64,000 bases of DNA from an uncultured Flavobacteriaceae bacterium (GCA_947501625.1 CANMWN010000004.1:248001-312000), one strand, 5' to 3'; shown: positions 6,388 through 16,915, counted from the first letter of the stretch. Numbers and translations: made by a program. Notes: generated by a model from the letters alone, not told the origin.

Positions 6388-8064
6388 GTGGAATTAAATA
6401 AATATAGTAAAACTGTAACTCAAGACCCAACACAGCCTGCAGCTCAAGCAATGCTACATGCAATTGGATTAACCAAAGAAGATTTCTACAAACCAATTGT
6501 AGGAATTGCAAGTACTGGCTATGAAGGAAATCCGTGCAACATGCACCTAAATGATTTAGCCAAATTGGTAAAACAAGGAACTAAAAATGAAGACATTGTA
6601 GGCTTAATCTTTAATACAATTGGTGTAAGTGATGGAATTTCTATGGGAACTCCTGGAATGCGTTATTCATTACCATCTCGAGATATTATCGCCGATTCTA
6701 TGGAAACTGTAGTACAAGCAATGAGTTATGATGGCTTAATTACTGTTGTTGGCTGTGACAAAAATATGCCTGGAGCATTAATGGCAATGATCCGCCTAAA
6801 TCGCCCAAGCATATTGGTTTATGGAGGAACTATTGATTCTGGATGTCATAATGGGCAAAAATTAGATGTAGTTTCGGTATTTGAAGCTTGGGGAAGTAAA
6901 GTTGCTGGAACAATGAAAGAAAGTGAATATCAAAGTATTGTTGAAAAAGCGTGTCCTGGCGCTGGTGCTTGTGGAGGAATGTATACAGCAAACACTATGG
7001 CTTCGGCAATAGAAGCATTGGGAATGACATTACCATTCAATTCTTCAAATCCTGCTTTAAGTGACGCCAAAAAACAAGAATCTATCAATGCAGGAAAAGC
7101 ATTAAGAAATTTGCTAGAAAAAGATATAAAACCATCAGATATTATTACACGTAAATCTTTAGAAAATGCTGTAAGATTGGTTACAATTCTTGGAGGTTCT
7201 ACCAATGCTGTTTTACATTTTTTAGCAATTGCTAGAGCTGCGCAAATTGATTTTACATTAAAAGACTTTCAACAAATTAGTGACACAACTCCGTTCTTGG
7301 CCGATTTGAAACCAAGTGGAAAATATTTGATGGAAGATGTTCATAATGTTGGTGGAATTCCTGCCGTATTAAAATATCTTTTAAAGAAAGGTTTGTTACA
7401 TGGAGATTGTTTGACTGTAACAGGAAAAACAATTGCAGAAAATTTATTAGATGTTGATGATTTAAAAGAAGGTCAAGATGTAATCAAACCTATTGAAAAA
7501 CCTATTAAAATTTCAGGACATCTAAGAATGTTGTATGGAAATCTTGCAAGTGAAGGAAGTGTTGCAAAAATCACTGGAAAAGAAGGTTTGAAGTTTTCTG
7601 GAAAGGCAAAAGTATTTGAAGGTGAATATGAAGCAAATGATGGAATTCGTGATGGTAAAGTAGAAAAAGGAGATGTTGTCGTCATTCGCTATGAAGGACC
7701 AAAAGGCGGACCAGGAATGCCTGAAATGTTAAAACCTACAGCTGCAATTATGGGTGCTGGTTTAGGTAAAGATGTCGCTTTAATTACTGATGGTCGATTT
7801 TCTGGAGGAACTCACGGTTTTGTAGTTGGCCATATTACTCCTGAAGCTCAAGAAGGAGGTACTATTGCATTAGTTAAAAGTGGAGATATTATCACTATTG
7901 ATGCAGAAACCAACTCAATAATTTTAGAAGTTTCAGAAGAAGAATTAAAAACTAGGAAACAACAATGGAAGGCTCCAGAATTGAAATTTGAAAGAGGAAT
8001 ATTATATAAATATGCGAAAACTGTATCATCTGCTTCAAAAGGTTGTGTGACAGATGAGTTTTAA
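6388..8064 (+). CDS. ilvD: Dihydroxy-acid dehydratase
   Basis: A 558-residue cytosolic Fe-S enzyme that converts 2,3-dihydroxy-isovalerate (or -methylvalerate) to the 2-keto acid, the third common step of Val/Ile synthesis. The cluster cysteines are visible: C50 in G-N-P-C-N-M, C123 in G-C-D-K-N-M-P-G and C195 in [12 protein letters not shown]. The C-terminal domain has [10 protein letters not shown]. Length is normal for the family. An in-frame TAA lies directly before GTG, and the next Met is residue 23, inside the conserved domain, so translation must begin at GTG (M-E-L-N-K-Y-S-K). It is the first enzyme gene behind the double attenuator, with ilvB 9 bases downstream. Confidence 0.97.
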   Translation: MELNKYSKTVTQDPTQPAAQAMLHAIGLTKEDFYKPIVGIASTGYEGNPCNMHLNDLAKLVKQGTKNEDIVGLIFNTIGVSDGISMGTPGMRYSLPSRDIIADSMETVVQAMSYDGLITVVGCDKNMPGALMAMIRLNRPSILVYGGTIDSGCHNGQKLDVVSVFEAWGSKVAGTMKESEYQSIVEKACPGAGACGGMYTANTMASAIEALGMTLPFNSSNPALSDAKKQESINAGKALRNLLEKDIKPSDIITRKSLENAVRLVTILGGSTNAVLHFLAIARAAQIDFTLKDFQQISDTTPFLADLKPSGKYLMEDVHNVGGIPAVLKYLLKKGLLHGDCLTVTGKTIAENLLDVDDLKEGQDVIKPIEKPIKISGHLRMLYGNLASEGSVAKITGKEGLKFSGKAKVFEGEYEANDGIRDGKVEKGDVVVIRYEGPKGGPGMPEMLKPTAAIMGAGLGKDVALITDGRFSGGTHGFVVGHITPEAQEGGTIALVKSGDIITIDAETNSIILEVSEEELKTRKQQWKAPELKFERGILYKYAKTVSSASKGCVTDEF

Positions 8065-8073
8065 AAATATACT

Positions 8074-9807
8074 ATGGAGACACAAACAATAAAAACTAAA
8101 GAAACTACCGCAAAAACCACACAACGAATTTCAGGAAGCGAAGCTATTGTGAAATGCTTAATTGCCGAAGGTGTTAAAGTTTTATACGGATATCCAGGCG
8201 GAGCAATTATGCCTGTTTATGACGAACTATATAAATATCAAGACAAAATTCACCATGTCTTAACAAGACATGAACAAGGCGCTACTCATGCTGCTCAAGG
8301 ATATGCTAGAATTTCTGGTAATGTTGGTGTAGCCATGGCTACTTCTGGACCAGGAGCAACAAATTTAATTACAGGAATCGCTGATGCGCAAATAGATTCA
8401 ACACCGTTGGTGTGTATTACTGGACAAGTACCCTCACAGCTTTTAGGCTCAGATGCTTTTCAAGAAACAGACATTGTTGGAATTTCAACACCTGTAACTA
8501 AATGGAACTGTCAAATAACTAAAGCATCTGAAATTCCAGAAGCCATAGCTAAAGCATTTTATATTGCCAAAAGTGGACGACCAGGACCCGTTCTAATTGA
8601 TATTACAAAAGATGCTCAATTTGAAGAATTTGATTTTTCTTACAATAAATGTGAAGGAATAAGGAGCTATAATCCTATTCCTAAAACAGACCAAAACTCT
8701 CTTGAAGCAGCAGCAAAATTAATAAACGAGGCTAAAAAACCATTTATAGTTTGGGGTCAAGGAGTTATTTTAGGTAAAGCTGAAGTAGAATTTAAAACTT
8801 TGATTGAAAAAGCAGGAATACCCTCAGCATGGACAATTATGGGCGCTTCGGCAATCCCAACTTCACACCCTCTAAATGTTGGCATGGTTGGAATGCATGG
8901 AAATTATGCTCCAAATATTTTAACTAATGAATGTGATGTTTTAATCGCAATAGGAATGCGTTTTGATGATCGTGTAACAGGAAAGTTAGATGAATATGCT
9001 AGACAAGCCAAAGTGATTCACTTTGAAATTGATCCTGCTGAAATTGATAAAAATGTAAAGACAGATGTTGCAGTGTTAGGAGATGCTAAAACTAGTTTAA
9101 AAGCTATACTACCTTTTATAAAAACCAATTCTCATCCAGAATGGCATCAAAAATTTAAAGACTTATATCAGATTGAGTTTGACAAAGTCATTAAAAATGA
9201 TTTGCATCCAACAAAAGAAGGATTAACGATGGGAGAAGTGTTGAAAGAAATTAATAACCAGTCTAAAGGTGAAGCTGCTATAGTTAGTGATGTTGGTCAA
9301 CATCAAATGATAGCATGTCGCTATGCAGATTTTAATGTGAGTAAAAGTAATATTACTTCGGGAGGTCTAGGTACTATGGGATTTGGGCTTCCTGCTGCTA
9401 TTGGTGCTAAAATGGCAAGACCTGATCGTGAAGTTGTATCTATATGTGGTGATGGTGGTTATCAAATGACTATCCAAGAATTAGGCACAATTTTTCAGCA
9501 AAAAGCAGCCGTAAAAGTTGTTGTTCTTAACAATGAATTTCTTGGAATGGTTCGCCAATGGCAACAACTATTTTTTGACAAGCGCTATGCTTCTACAGAA
9601 ATGACCAATCCTGATTTTGTAGCAATTGCTAAAGGATATTACTTGAATGCAAAACGAGTAACCAAACGTGAAGAATTGGCAGATGCTGTTACCGAAATGA
9701 TGGCGAGTAAAGAAGCGTATTTCCTAGAAGTGTGTGTAGAAAAAGAAGATAATGTATTTCCGATGGTTCCCTCAGGAGCGTCAGTATCAGACATAAGATT
9801 AGAATAA
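8074..9807 (+). CDS. ilvB: Acetolactate synthase, large (catalytic) subunit
   Basis: A 577-residue ThDP/FAD enzyme that condenses pyruvate with pyruvate or 2-ketobutyrate, the committed step of Val/Leu/Ile synthesis. The N-terminal domain has G-Y-P-G-G-A-I-M-P-V-Y-D and the catalytic glutamate E67 in R-H-E-Q-G-A. The central domain binds FAD, and the C-terminal ThDP domain carries G-D-G-G-Y-Q-M with N-N-E-F-L-G-M-V-R-Q-W-Q near residues 462-495. Length is normal. The regulatory subunit gene follows after two bases, so the two are probably made in balanced amounts. Confidence 0.97.
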   Translation: METQTIKTKETTAKTTQRISGSEAIVKCLIAEGVKVLYGYPGGAIMPVYDELYKYQDKIHHVLTRHEQGATHAAQGYARISGNVGVAMATSGPGATNLITGIADAQIDSTPLVCITGQVPSQLLGSDAFQETDIVGISTPVTKWNCQITKASEIPEAIAKAFYIAKSGRPGPVLIDITKDAQFEEFDFSYNKCEGIRSYNPIPKTDQNSLEAAAKLINEAKKPFIVWGQGVILGKAEVEFKTLIEKAGIPSAWTIMGASAIPTSHPLNVGMVGMHGNYAPNILTNECDVLIAIGMRFDDRVTGKLDEYARQAKVIHFEIDPAEIDKNVKTDVAVLGDAKTSLKAILPFIKTNSHPEWHQKFKDLYQIEFDKVIKNDLHPTKEGLTMGEVLKEINNQSKGEAAIVSDVGQHQMIACRYADFNVSKSNITSGGLGTMGFGLPAAIGAKMARPDREVVSICGDGGYQMTIQELGTIFQQKAAVKVVVLNNEFLGMVRQWQQLFFDKRYASTEMTNPDFVAIAKGYYLNAKRVTKREELADAVTEMMASKEAYFLEVCVEKEDNVFPMVPSGASVSDIRLE

Positions 9808-9809
9808 TT

Positions 9810-10340
9810 ATGGAAAGTAAGAAAGAACAATTTACGGTTTCGGTATATACTGAAAACAACATAGGATTATTAAATAGAATTTCTGCAATATTTCAAAGAA
9901 GACACATCAATATTGAAAGTTTGAATACTTCTGCATCTGAAATTGAAGGTGTTTCTAAGTTTACAATTTTAATAAATATGACCGAAGAACAAGTAAAAAA
10001 AATTATAGGTCAAATAGAAAAACAAGTAGAAGTCATCAAAGCCTATTATCATAAAGAGGAAGACACAATCTATCAAGAATCATGTATCTTCAAAATGAAT
10101 TCTGATTTATTATTTGATGAGCGACAAATTCAAAACACTATTAAAGAAAGTAATGCTAGAATTGTAACTGTAAACAAAGAATTTTTTGTTCTAGAAAAAT
10201 CAGGCAGAAAAGAAGAAATAGAAGAACTTCACAAAGAATTAAGTGCTTTTGGAATTATGCAATTTACACGTTCTGGAAGAATTGCCGTTACCAAAGACGA
10301 AATGAAAATATCAACAATGCTCGAAGCATTCAATCACTAA
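9810..10340 (+). CDS. ilvN: Acetolactate synthase, small (regulatory) subunit
   Basis: A 176-residue protein with an N-terminal ACT domain ([24 protein letters not shown] at residues 8-31) and a C-terminal ALS small-subunit domain. It binds the large subunit, stimulates it and gives valine feedback inhibition. The conserved N-I-E-S-L-N motif after the first helix is present. Its position directly after ilvB supports the call. There is no sign of truncation. Confidence 0.95.
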   Translation: MESKKEQFTVSVYTENNIGLLNRISAIFQRRHINIESLNTSASEIEGVSKFTILINMTEEQVKKIIGQIEKQVEVIKAYYHKEEDTIYQESCIFKMNSDLLFDERQIQNTIKESNARIVTVNKEFFVLEKSGRKEEIEELHKELSAFGIMQFTRSGRIAVTKDEMKISTMLEAFNH

Positions 10341-10351
10341 AATTAAAAACA

Positions 10352-11854
10352 ATGTCAAATTATTTTAACTCATTATCATTAAGAAACAAATTAGAGCAAT
10401 TAGGAAAATGTAGATTCATGGAATCTTCAGAATTTAAAGATGGAGTAAACGCACTATTAGATAAAAAAATTGTAATCATTGGTTGTGGTGCTCAAGGATT
10501 GAATCAAGGTTTGAATATGAGAGATTCTGGTCTTGACATCTCTTATGCGTTAAGACAAGAAGCTATAGAAGAAAAAAGAAACTCGTTCAAAAATGCTACT
10601 TCAAACAAATTTAATGTTAGTACTTATTCTGAATTAATTCCAAATGCAGATTTAGTATTGAATTTAACACCTGATAAGCAACATACAAATGTTGTGAAAT
10701 CTGTTATGCCATTAATGAAAGAAGGTGCAACTTTATCATATTCACATGGTTTTAATATTGTTGAGGAAGGTACACAAATCCGTAAAGATATTACAGTAAT
10801 TATGGTTGCCCCTAAATGTCCGGGAACTGAAGTTCGAGAAGAATATAAACGTGGTTTTGGAGTTCCAACATTGATTGCTGTTCATCCTGAAAACGATCCT
10901 CAAAACAAAGGTTTAGCACAAGCAAAAGCTTATGCAGTAGCAACTGGCGGACATAGAGCAGGTGTATTAGAATCTTCTTTTGTTGCCGAAGTTAAGTCCG
11001 ATTTAATGGGAGAGCAAACTATTCTTTGTGGAGTTTTACAAACTGGCGCAATTTTATCATTTGACAAAATGATGGAAGAAGGAATTGAACCAAGTTATGC
11101 TGCAAAATTAATTCAGTATGGTTGGGAAACAATTACTGAAGCTTTAAAACATGGTGGTATTACTAACATGATGGACAGACTTTCTAATCCAGCAAAAATA
11201 AAAGCTTTTGAAATTTCTGAAGAATTAAAAACAATTATGCGTCCATTATTCGAAAAGCATATGGATGATATAATCTCTGGACATTTTTCAAAAACTATGA
11301 TGGAGGATTGGGCAAATGATGATAAAAATTTATTGACTTGGAGAGCTGCAACTGGTGAAACTGCATTTGAAAAAACAGAGATAACCAATCAAGAAATAAC
11401 TGAACAAGAGTATTTTGACCACGGAACATTATTAGTTGCTTTTTTAAGAGCTGGTGTAGAATTGGCTTTTGAAGTAATGACTGAAGCAGGAATAATTGAA
11501 GAGTCGGCTTATTATGAATCGCTTCATGAAACACCTTTAATTGCCAACACTATTGCACGTAAAAAATTATATGAAATGAATCGTGTAATTTCTGACACTG
11601 CTGAATATGGTTGTTACTTATTTGACCATGCTTGTAAGCCTCTGCTTAAAGATTTTATGAAAACAGTTAAAACTGATATAATTGGGAAACCATTTAGTTC
11701 AGAAAACGGAGTTGACAATCAAGAACTAATTGCTGTAAACAACGCAATAAGAAATCATCCTGTAGAAAAAATTGGCGCAAAATTAAGAGCCTCAATGACT
11801 GCAATGAAAGTAATTAAATCAGAAGAGAAATTTAATAGTCCAGTATTAATATAA
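10352..11854 (+). CDS. ilvC: Ketol-acid reductoisomerase (long, class II type)
   Basis: A 500-residue NADPH-dependent, Mg-dependent enzyme that isomerises and reduces acetolactate. The Rossmann motif [14 protein letters not shown] lies near residues 41-54, and the metal/active-site segment [12 protein letters not shown] near residues 217-228. At 500 residues it is the duplicated class II form found in Bacteroidota and enterobacteria rather than the short class I form. It lies 11 bases after ilvN and 5 bases before ilvA, so it belongs to the operon. Confidence 0.97.
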   Translation: MSNYFNSLSLRNKLEQLGKCRFMESSEFKDGVNALLDKKIVIIGCGAQGLNQGLNMRDSGLDISYALRQEAIEEKRNSFKNATSNKFNVSTYSELIPNADLVLNLTPDKQHTNVVKSVMPLMKEGATLSYSHGFNIVEEGTQIRKDITVIMVAPKCPGTEVREEYKRGFGVPTLIAVHPENDPQNKGLAQAKAYAVATGGHRAGVLESSFVAEVKSDLMGEQTILCGVLQTGAILSFDKMMEEGIEPSYAAKLIQYGWETITEALKHGGITNMMDRLSNPAKIKAFEISEELKTIMRPLFEKHMDDIISGHFSKTMMEDWANDDKNLLTWRAATGETAFEKTEITNQEITEQEYFDHGTLLVAFLRAGVELAFEVMTEAGIIEESAYYESLHETPLIANTIARKKLYEMNRVISDTAEYGCYLFDHACKPLLKDFMKTVKTDIIGKPFSSENGVDNQELIAVNNAIRNHPVEKIGAKLRASMTAMKVIKSEEKFNSPVLI

Positions 11855-11859
11855 TAAAT

Positions 11860-13122
11860 ATGAATATTGAAACTACTTATTTTCCTGAGATCTCATCCAT
11901 TAAATCTTCAGCTGAAAAATTAAATGGCATAATAAATAAAACACCATTAACTTTCAACGATAGATATTCAAAAGAGTTTTCTTGTAATGTTTTTTTGAAG
12001 CGCGAAGATTTACAACAAGTCCGTTCTTATAAAATTCGTGGTGCTTACAATAAAATTGCTTCATTGAGTAATAATGAAAAGGCAAAAGGAATTGTTTGTG
12101 CAAGTGCAGGAAATCATGCACAAGGCGTTGCACTTTCTTGCAAACTATTAAACATTAAAGGCACTATATATATGCCCTCGCCTACTCCAAATCAAAAAAT
12201 AGAACAGGTTAAGATGTTTGGAGGAGAATTTATAGATATTGTGATTGATGGAGATACATTTGATGATGCCTATCATACTGCAATTGTGAATTGCGAAACT
12301 AAAAATAAAACCTTCATACACCCATTTAATGATCAAAAAGTGATTGAAGGTCAAGCAACAATTGGGTTAGAAATTATTGAACAATTTGACAAACCATTAG
12401 ATTATATTTTTGTTCCAGTCGGTGGCGGTGGTTTAGCAGCAGGATTGTCTTCAGTATTTAATAATTTATCACCAACTACTAAAATCATTGGTGTAGAACC
12501 AAAAGGTGCTGCATCAATGTCTACATCAATAAAAAATAATAAAAATACTACTATAGAACATATTGATAATTTTGTTGATGGCGCTGCAGTTAAAAAAGTC
12601 GGAGATTTAAATTTTAATATCTGTAAGCAAAACCTTCATAATATGATTACTGTACCTGAGGGAAAAACATGTCAAACTATCTTAGATTTATATAACAAAG
12701 AAGCAATTGTTGTAGAACCTGCAGGTGCATTAAGTATTGCTGCTTTAGACTTATTTGCTGATGAAATAAAAGACAAAAATGTAGTTTGCATTGTTAGTGG
12801 AAGTAATAACGATATAACTCGAACAGCAGAAATAAAAGAACGTGCTTTATTGCATGCTAATTTAAAGCACTATTTCATTGTAAAATTTCCTCAACGAGCT
12901 GGTGCCTTAAGAGAATTTGTTGCCGAAATTTTAGGTCCAACAGATGATATTACTCACTTTGAATATACTAAAAAAGTAAACCGAGAAAATGATGTTGCAG
13001 TAGTAGGTTTACAATTAAAATCTCCTCATGACTTAACGCCTTTGATTACTAAAATGAAAGAAAAGAATTTCTTTGGAGATTATCTAAATGACAAACCTGA
13101 TTTATTTCAGTTTTTAATTTAA
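11860..13122 (+). CDS. ilvA: Threonine dehydratase (biosynthetic)
   Basis: A 420-residue PLP enzyme that deaminates threonine to 2-ketobutyrate, the first step specific to isoleucine. The PLP lysine is K58 in S-Y-K-I-R-G-A-Y; S-A-G-N-H-A-Q-G-V and the phosphate loop V-G-G-G-G-L-A-A-G are both present. The last ~85 residues (F-I-V-K-F-P-Q-R-A-G-A-L-R-E-F) form a single ACT-like regulatory domain, shorter than the double domain of E. coli IlvA and typical of this subgroup. The operon thus covers all Ile/Val-specific steps except the final transaminase. Confidence 0.94.
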   Translation: MNIETTYFPEISSIKSSAEKLNGIINKTPLTFNDRYSKEFSCNVFLKREDLQQVRSYKIRGAYNKIASLSNNEKAKGIVCASAGNHAQGVALSCKLLNIKGTIYMPSPTPNQKIEQVKMFGGEFIDIVIDGDTFDDAYHTAIVNCETKNKTFIHPFNDQKVIEGQATIGLEIIEQFDKPLDYIFVPVGGGGLAAGLSSVFNNLSPTTKIIGVEPKGAASMSTSIKNNKNTTIEHIDNFVDGAAVKKVGDLNFNICKQNLHNMITVPEGKTCQTILDLYNKEAIVVEPAGALSIAALDLFADEIKDKNVVCIVSGSNNDITRTAEIKERALLHANLKHYFIVKFPQRAGALREFVAEILGPTDDITHFEYTKKVNRENDVAVVGLQLKSPHDLTPLITKMKEKNFFGDYLNDKPDLFQFLI

Positions 13123-13128
13123 AAAATG

Positions 13129-13165
13129 AAAAAAGTTATCATAATATTTGGATATTAACTTTTTC
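13129..13165 (+). terminator. Possible weak terminator of the ilv operon
   Basis: AAAAAGTTA and TAACTTTTT form a nine-base A/T-rich stem with a loop of about 17 bases; the T run is part of the right arm. The loop holds the -33 element of the next promoter. Weak, and possibly a coincidence of AT-rich sequence. Confidence 0.35.
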
Positions 13166-13179
13166 TAACGCAATATTTG
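13147..13179 (+). promoter_or_regulatory. Probable promoter of the methionine operon
   Basis: TTTG (13147-13150), a 21-base spacer and AATATTTG (one mismatch to TAnnTTTG). The predicted start near 13183 lies about 25 bases before the SAM riboswitch, where a riboswitch promoter should be. Confidence 0.5.
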
Positions 13180-13207
13180 CATTCACAAAGTTCAAAACTT
13201 TATTGAA

Positions 13208-13332
13208 ATGTTATCAAGAAAGGTGGAGGGATTAGACCCAATGAAGCCTTAGCAACCCTTTGCATTTAGCAAAGAAGGTGCTAAATTCTACTTAATTTCA
13301 GATTCATTTATCAGAAATTGGATAGATAACCA
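13208..13332 (+). promoter_or_regulatory. SAM-I (S-box) riboswitch
   Basis: The core is a close match to the S-box aptamer: P1 GTTATC (13210-13215) with GATAAC (13325-13330), then A-A-G-A-A-A-G-G-T-G-G-A-G-G-G-A, the A-A-T-G-A-A-G-C-C and A-G-C-A-A-C-C joining sequences, a P3 stem CTTTGC/GCAAAG, and A-A-G-G-T-G-C-T before P4. It should bind S-adenosylmethionine and repress the downstream methionine genes when SAM is plentiful. In the 120 bases between aptamer and metY a hairpin (CACTTT/AAAGTG near 13388-13405) could be the expression platform, but it lacks a clean T run, so I cannot say whether transcription or translation is controlled. Confidence 0.93.
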
Positions 13333-13451
13333 AACGTAATTACTCATCTGTAATAACGTATTTCTTATAACATTTTTCTATTGAGTACACTTTATCAAAA
13401 AGTGCATTTGACTTTTGGTTTAATCTATTTATTAACTCAAAAACTAGAAAA

Positions 13452-14747
13452 ATGAGTACACAAAAATTAGCAACAAACGCGTTACACGCAGGACATGATG
13501 TCACACAAAATGGAGGTTCAAGAGCTGTTCCAATTTATCAAACAACTTCGTATGTTTTTAACGATGCAGAACATGCAGCAAATCTATTTTCATTAAAGGA
13601 GTTAGGTTTCATTTACACTCGATTAAATAATCCAACCAATCAAATATTACAAGAAAGATTAGCGGCTATTGAAGGCGGAATTGGAGCGGTAGTATTTGCA
13701 TCAGGAACAGCTGCAATTTCAACTGGATTATTAACTCTTTTAAGAGCTGGCGATCATATAGTCGCATCAAGTAGTCTTTATGGAGGAACTTATAACCTAC
13801 TTAGTGTTACATTACCAAGACTTGGAATAAAAACTACTTTTGTTGACGCTTCAAATCCTGATAATTTTGCTGATGCAGTTCAAGAAAATACGAGGGCATT
13901 CTTTGTAGAATCTTTAGGAAACCCAAAATTAGATGTGCTTGACATCGAAGCAATTGCAAAACATTCAAAAGTAGCGAGAGTTCCTTTTATCGTTGACAAT
14001 ACTGTAGCTACTCCTGCGCTTTTAAACCCAATAAAACACGGAGCAAACATTGTTATTCATTCGCTTACCAAATATATTGGAGGTCAAGGAAATTCTCTTG
14101 GAGGTGCAATAATTGATGGAGGAAATTTTGATTGGTCAAATGGTAAATTTCCAGAATTTACAGAACCTTCGGCTGGTTACCATGGTCTTAAATATTATGA
14201 AACCTTAGGTGCTGCTTCGTTTACATTTAAGTTAATATTAGAAGGGTTACGTGATTTTGGTGGAGCATTAAGTCCAACTAACGCATTTAATATTATTCAA
14301 GGTTTAGAAACTTTAGCAGTACGAATAAAACAACATTCTGAAAATGCATTAGAAATAGCAAAATGGCTTGAACAACAAGATGAGGTTTCTTGGGTAAATT
14401 ATCCTGGATTGGAAAGTAGTAAATACAAAGAACTATCTGACAAGTATTTACCAAATGGTCAAAGTGGTATCGTAACATTTGGACACAAAGGAGGTTTTGA
14501 TGCTGCTAAAAAAATTGCTGATAACACTAAACTATTTTCACTACTTGCCAATATTGGAGATACTAAATCCTTAATTATACATCCAGCAAGCACCACTCAT
14601 CAACAATTAGATGAAGCTGAACAAGAATCAGCAGGTGTATCGGCTGATTTAATTAGATTATCTGTTGGAATTGAAGCCGTTGAAGATTTAAAACAGGATT
14701 TAAAAGAAGCTTTTAGCACAATCAAGCAACCAGTTTTTCAAGACTAA
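13452..14747 (+). CDS. metY: O-acetylhomoserine sulfhydrylase
   Basis: A 431-residue PLP enzyme of the Cys/Met metabolism family, acting on O-acetylhomoserine with sulfide to give homocysteine. The PLP lysine is K207 in H-S-L-T-K-Y-I-G-G-Q-G-N-S-L-G-G, and the N-terminal T-x-x-L-H-A-G-x-D and Y-T-R-L-N-N-P-T motifs are those of the longer MetY group (about 430 residues rather than 390). It is the first gene behind the SAM riboswitch, with the acyltransferase gene 11 bases downstream. Substrate choice is inferred from length and context. Confidence 0.92.
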   Translation: MSTQKLATNALHAGHDVTQNGGSRAVPIYQTTSYVFNDAEHAANLFSLKELGFIYTRLNNPTNQILQERLAAIEGGIGAVVFASGTAAISTGLLTLLRAGDHIVASSSLYGGTYNLLSVTLPRLGIKTTFVDASNPDNFADAVQENTRAFFVESLGNPKLDVLDIEAIAKHSKVARVPFIVDNTVATPALLNPIKHGANIVIHSLTKYIGGQGNSLGGAIIDGGNFDWSNGKFPEFTEPSAGYHGLKYYETLGAASFTFKLILEGLRDFGGALSPTNAFNIIQGLETLAVRIKQHSENALEIAKWLEQQDEVSWVNYPGLESSKYKELSDKYLPNGQSGIVTFGHKGGFDAAKKIADNTKLFSLLANIGDTKSLIIHPASTTHQQLDEAEQESAGVSADLIRLSVGIEAVEDLKQDLKEAFSTIKQPVFQD

Positions 14748-14758
14748 AAAATCATTAT

Positions 14759-15748
14759 ATGTCTCAATTAAAATATATTGAAATATCTAATTATATTACC
14801 GAATCTGATAAGACAGTAAACTTAAAATTGTCTTATCAGGTTTTTGGAAGAAAACTAAATGATGCGCCAATAGTTTTGGTAATTCATGCACTAACTGGAA
14901 ATTCTGAAGTTATTGGAAAAAACGGTTGGTGGAACGAATTGATTGGAAATAATAAATGTATAGATACGAATCATTTTAATATACTAGCATTTAACATTCC
15001 TGGAAATGGATTTGATAATAAACCTAAAAACTTAATTAATAACTATAAGGATTTTACTGCTAGAGATATTGCTAAAATATTTGCTATTGCGCTTCAAAAA
15101 TTACAAATAAATCAGTTGTATGCTACAATTGGAGGTTCAGTTGGAGGTGGAATTGCATGGGAATTAGCAGCATTGAAACCAAACTTAATTGAGTATTTAA
15201 TTCCTGTAGCTACAGACTGGAAATCAACTGATTGGCTTATTGCCAATTGCCATATTCAAGATACTATTCTAAACAATTCAAAGCAACCATTAATTGATGC
15301 TAGAATGCATGCAATGACTTTATACAGAACACCAGAATCTTTTACCAATAAATTCAATAGAAGTAAAAAAAATAGCGATTTGTTTAATACCGAAAGTTGG
15401 CTCAATCATCATGGAAAAAAATTAAATGATAGGTTTAATTTAAGTGCATATAAATTGATGAATCAATTATTAAAAACTATTGACATCACTCATAATAGAG
15501 GCTCTTTTTCAAAAGTAGTATCTGCTATTACTTCCCACATTCATATAGTTACTATAAACTCGGATTTATTTTTCAACCCTGAAGAAAATTGGAAAACTTA
15601 TGAAGAATTGAAATCAATTAATAAAAATGTAACCATACATGAAATAAACTCTATTCATGGTCATGATGGTTTTTTAATTGAATTTGAGCAATTATCAAAC
15701 TTCTTAAGTCCAATTTTTAGTCGTAAACGAATTAAAACAGCAAGTTAA
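14759..15748 (+). CDS. metX: Homoserine O-acyltransferase, alpha/beta hydrolase type (MetX-like)
   Basis: A 329-residue alpha/beta-hydrolase that activates homoserine by acylation. The nucleophile elbow G-G-S-V-G-G places S127, and the acid and base are probably D269 (N-S-D-L-F-F) and H302 (H-G-H-D-G-F-L). Other MetX motifs include V-I-H-A-L-T-G, with a W-W region instead of the usual G-W-W-D. It is about 20-40 residues shorter than typical MetX. The position between two PLP sulfhydrylase genes supports the call. Whether the acyl donor is acetyl-CoA or succinyl-CoA cannot be read directly; MetX-fold enzymes are mostly acetyltransferases. Confidence 0.87.
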   Translation: MSQLKYIEISNYITESDKTVNLKLSYQVFGRKLNDAPIVLVIHALTGNSEVIGKNGWWNELIGNNKCIDTNHFNILAFNIPGNGFDNKPKNLINNYKDFTARDIAKIFAIALQKLQINQLYATIGGSVGGGIAWELAALKPNLIEYLIPVATDWKSTDWLIANCHIQDTILNNSKQPLIDARMHAMTLYRTPESFTNKFNRSKKNSDLFNTESWLNHHGKKLNDRFNLSAYKLMNQLLKTIDITHNRGSFSKVVSAITSHIHIVTINSDLFFNPEENWKTYEELKSINKNVTIHEINSIHGHDGFLIEFEQLSNFLSPIFSRKRIKTAS

Positions 15749-15750
15749 TT

Positions 15751-16914
15751 ATGAATTATCATTTTGAGACATTAGCAATACGTAACCAATCTGAAAGAAC
15801 CCAATTTTCAGAGCACTCTAGCCCTCTCTATTTAACTTCAAGTTTTGTTTTTGAAGATTCGGAAGAAATGAGAGCATCTTTTGCCGAAGAAAAAGAACGC
15901 AATTTATACAGTCGATTTTCTAACCCAAACACAACTGAATTTGTAAATAAAATTGTTGCAATGGAGGGTGCAGAATCTGGTTATGCATTTGCAACTGGTA
16001 TGTCAGCAATTTTTTCAACATTTGGTGCTCTTTTAAATGCTGGAGATCATATCATTTCTTGTAGATCTGTTTTTGGGTCAACGCATTCATTGTTTACTAA
16101 ATACTTACCAAAATGGAATATTAATACTAATTATTTTAATATTAATGAAATTGATCAAATTGAGAGTTTAATCCAACCAAACACTAAGATTTTATATGCT
16201 GAATCTCCAACAAATCCAGCAATAGATATTTTAGATTTGGAGCTATTAAATAGTATTGCACAAAAGCACAAACTATTATTGATAATTGACAATTGCTTTG
16301 CTACTCCTTATTTACAAAATCCTATCAAATTTGGTGCAGACATTGTAATACATTCTGCCACTAAACTTATTGATGGTCAAGGACGTGTTTTGGGCGGAGT
16401 TGTAGTGGGAAAAGAAGAGTTAATCAGAGAAATATATTTATTTTCAAGAAATACTGGTCCTGCAATGTCACCTTTCAACGCTTGGGTTTTATCCAAAAGT
16501 TTAGAAACATTAGCAGTGAGAGTTGAAAAACATTGTGAAAATGCATTAAAAATTGCTGAATTTTTAGAAAACCATTCCAAAGTTAACTACGTAAAATATC
16601 CATTCTTAAAATCGCATCCGCAATATGAAATTGCTAAAAAGCAAATGAAATTAGGAGGTAATATTGTTGCTTTTCAGATAAATGGAGGAATAGAAAAAGG
16701 AAAACAATTTTTGGACAATATTAAACTTTGTTCTTTGTCTGCCAATTTAGGAGACACCAGAACAATCATAACACATCCTGCATCAACAACACATAGTAAG
16801 TTATCAAATGATGAAAGATTAGAAACAGGAATCTCTGACGGACTTGTAAGAATTTCTGTAGGATTGGAATATGTTGATGACATTATTGATGATATAAAAC
16901 AAGCATTAAAATAA
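15751..16914 (+). CDS. Second trans-sulfuration PLP enzyme (cystathionine gamma-synthase / homoserine sulfhydrylase type)
   Basis: A 387-residue PLP enzyme of the same superfamily as metY but of the shorter group. The PLP lysine is K205 in H-S-A-T-K-L-I-D-G-Q-G-R, and Y-S-R-F-S-N-P-N-T and S-A-N-L-G-D-T-R-T are conserved. The G-Q-G-R-V-L-G-G sequence after the lysine is like MetZ-type O-succinylhomoserine sulfhydrylases, but MetB and MetC relatives are close and substrate cannot be fixed by eye. The gene starts 2 bases after metX and ends 1 base before the PAPS reductase gene. Two such enzymes in one SAM-controlled operon suggests either redundancy or different acyl-homoserine/sulfur donors. 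Confidence 0.85.
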   Translation: MNYHFETLAIRNQSERTQFSEHSSPLYLTSSFVFEDSEEMRASFAEEKERNLYSRFSNPNTTEFVNKIVAMEGAESGYAFATGMSAIFSTFGALLNAGDHIISCRSVFGSTHSLFTKYLPKWNINTNYFNINEIDQIESLIQPNTKILYAESPTNPAIDILDLELLNSIAQKHKLLLIIDNCFATPYLQNPIKFGADIVIHSATKLIDGQGRVLGGVVVGKEELIREIYLFSRNTGPAMSPFNAWVLSKSLETLAVRVEKHCENALKIAEFLENHSKVNYVKYPFLKSHPQYEIAKKQMKLGGNIVAFQINGGIEKGKQFLDNIKLCSLSANLGDTRTIITHPASTTHSKLSNDERLETGISDGLVRISVGLEYVDDIIDDIKQALK

Positions 16915-16915
16915 T

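Noticed and set aside
6194-6397. 67-codon plus-strand frame before ilvD
   Set aside because: It starts with TTG ahead of terminator 2, runs through the terminator stem and overlaps the ilvD start; composition is not protein-like.
6930-7205. Antisense frames within ilvD, ilvC, trpB and other conserved genes
   Set aside because: Long antisense frames are expected opposite strongly coded genes here; none shows a start context, conserved motif or promoter.
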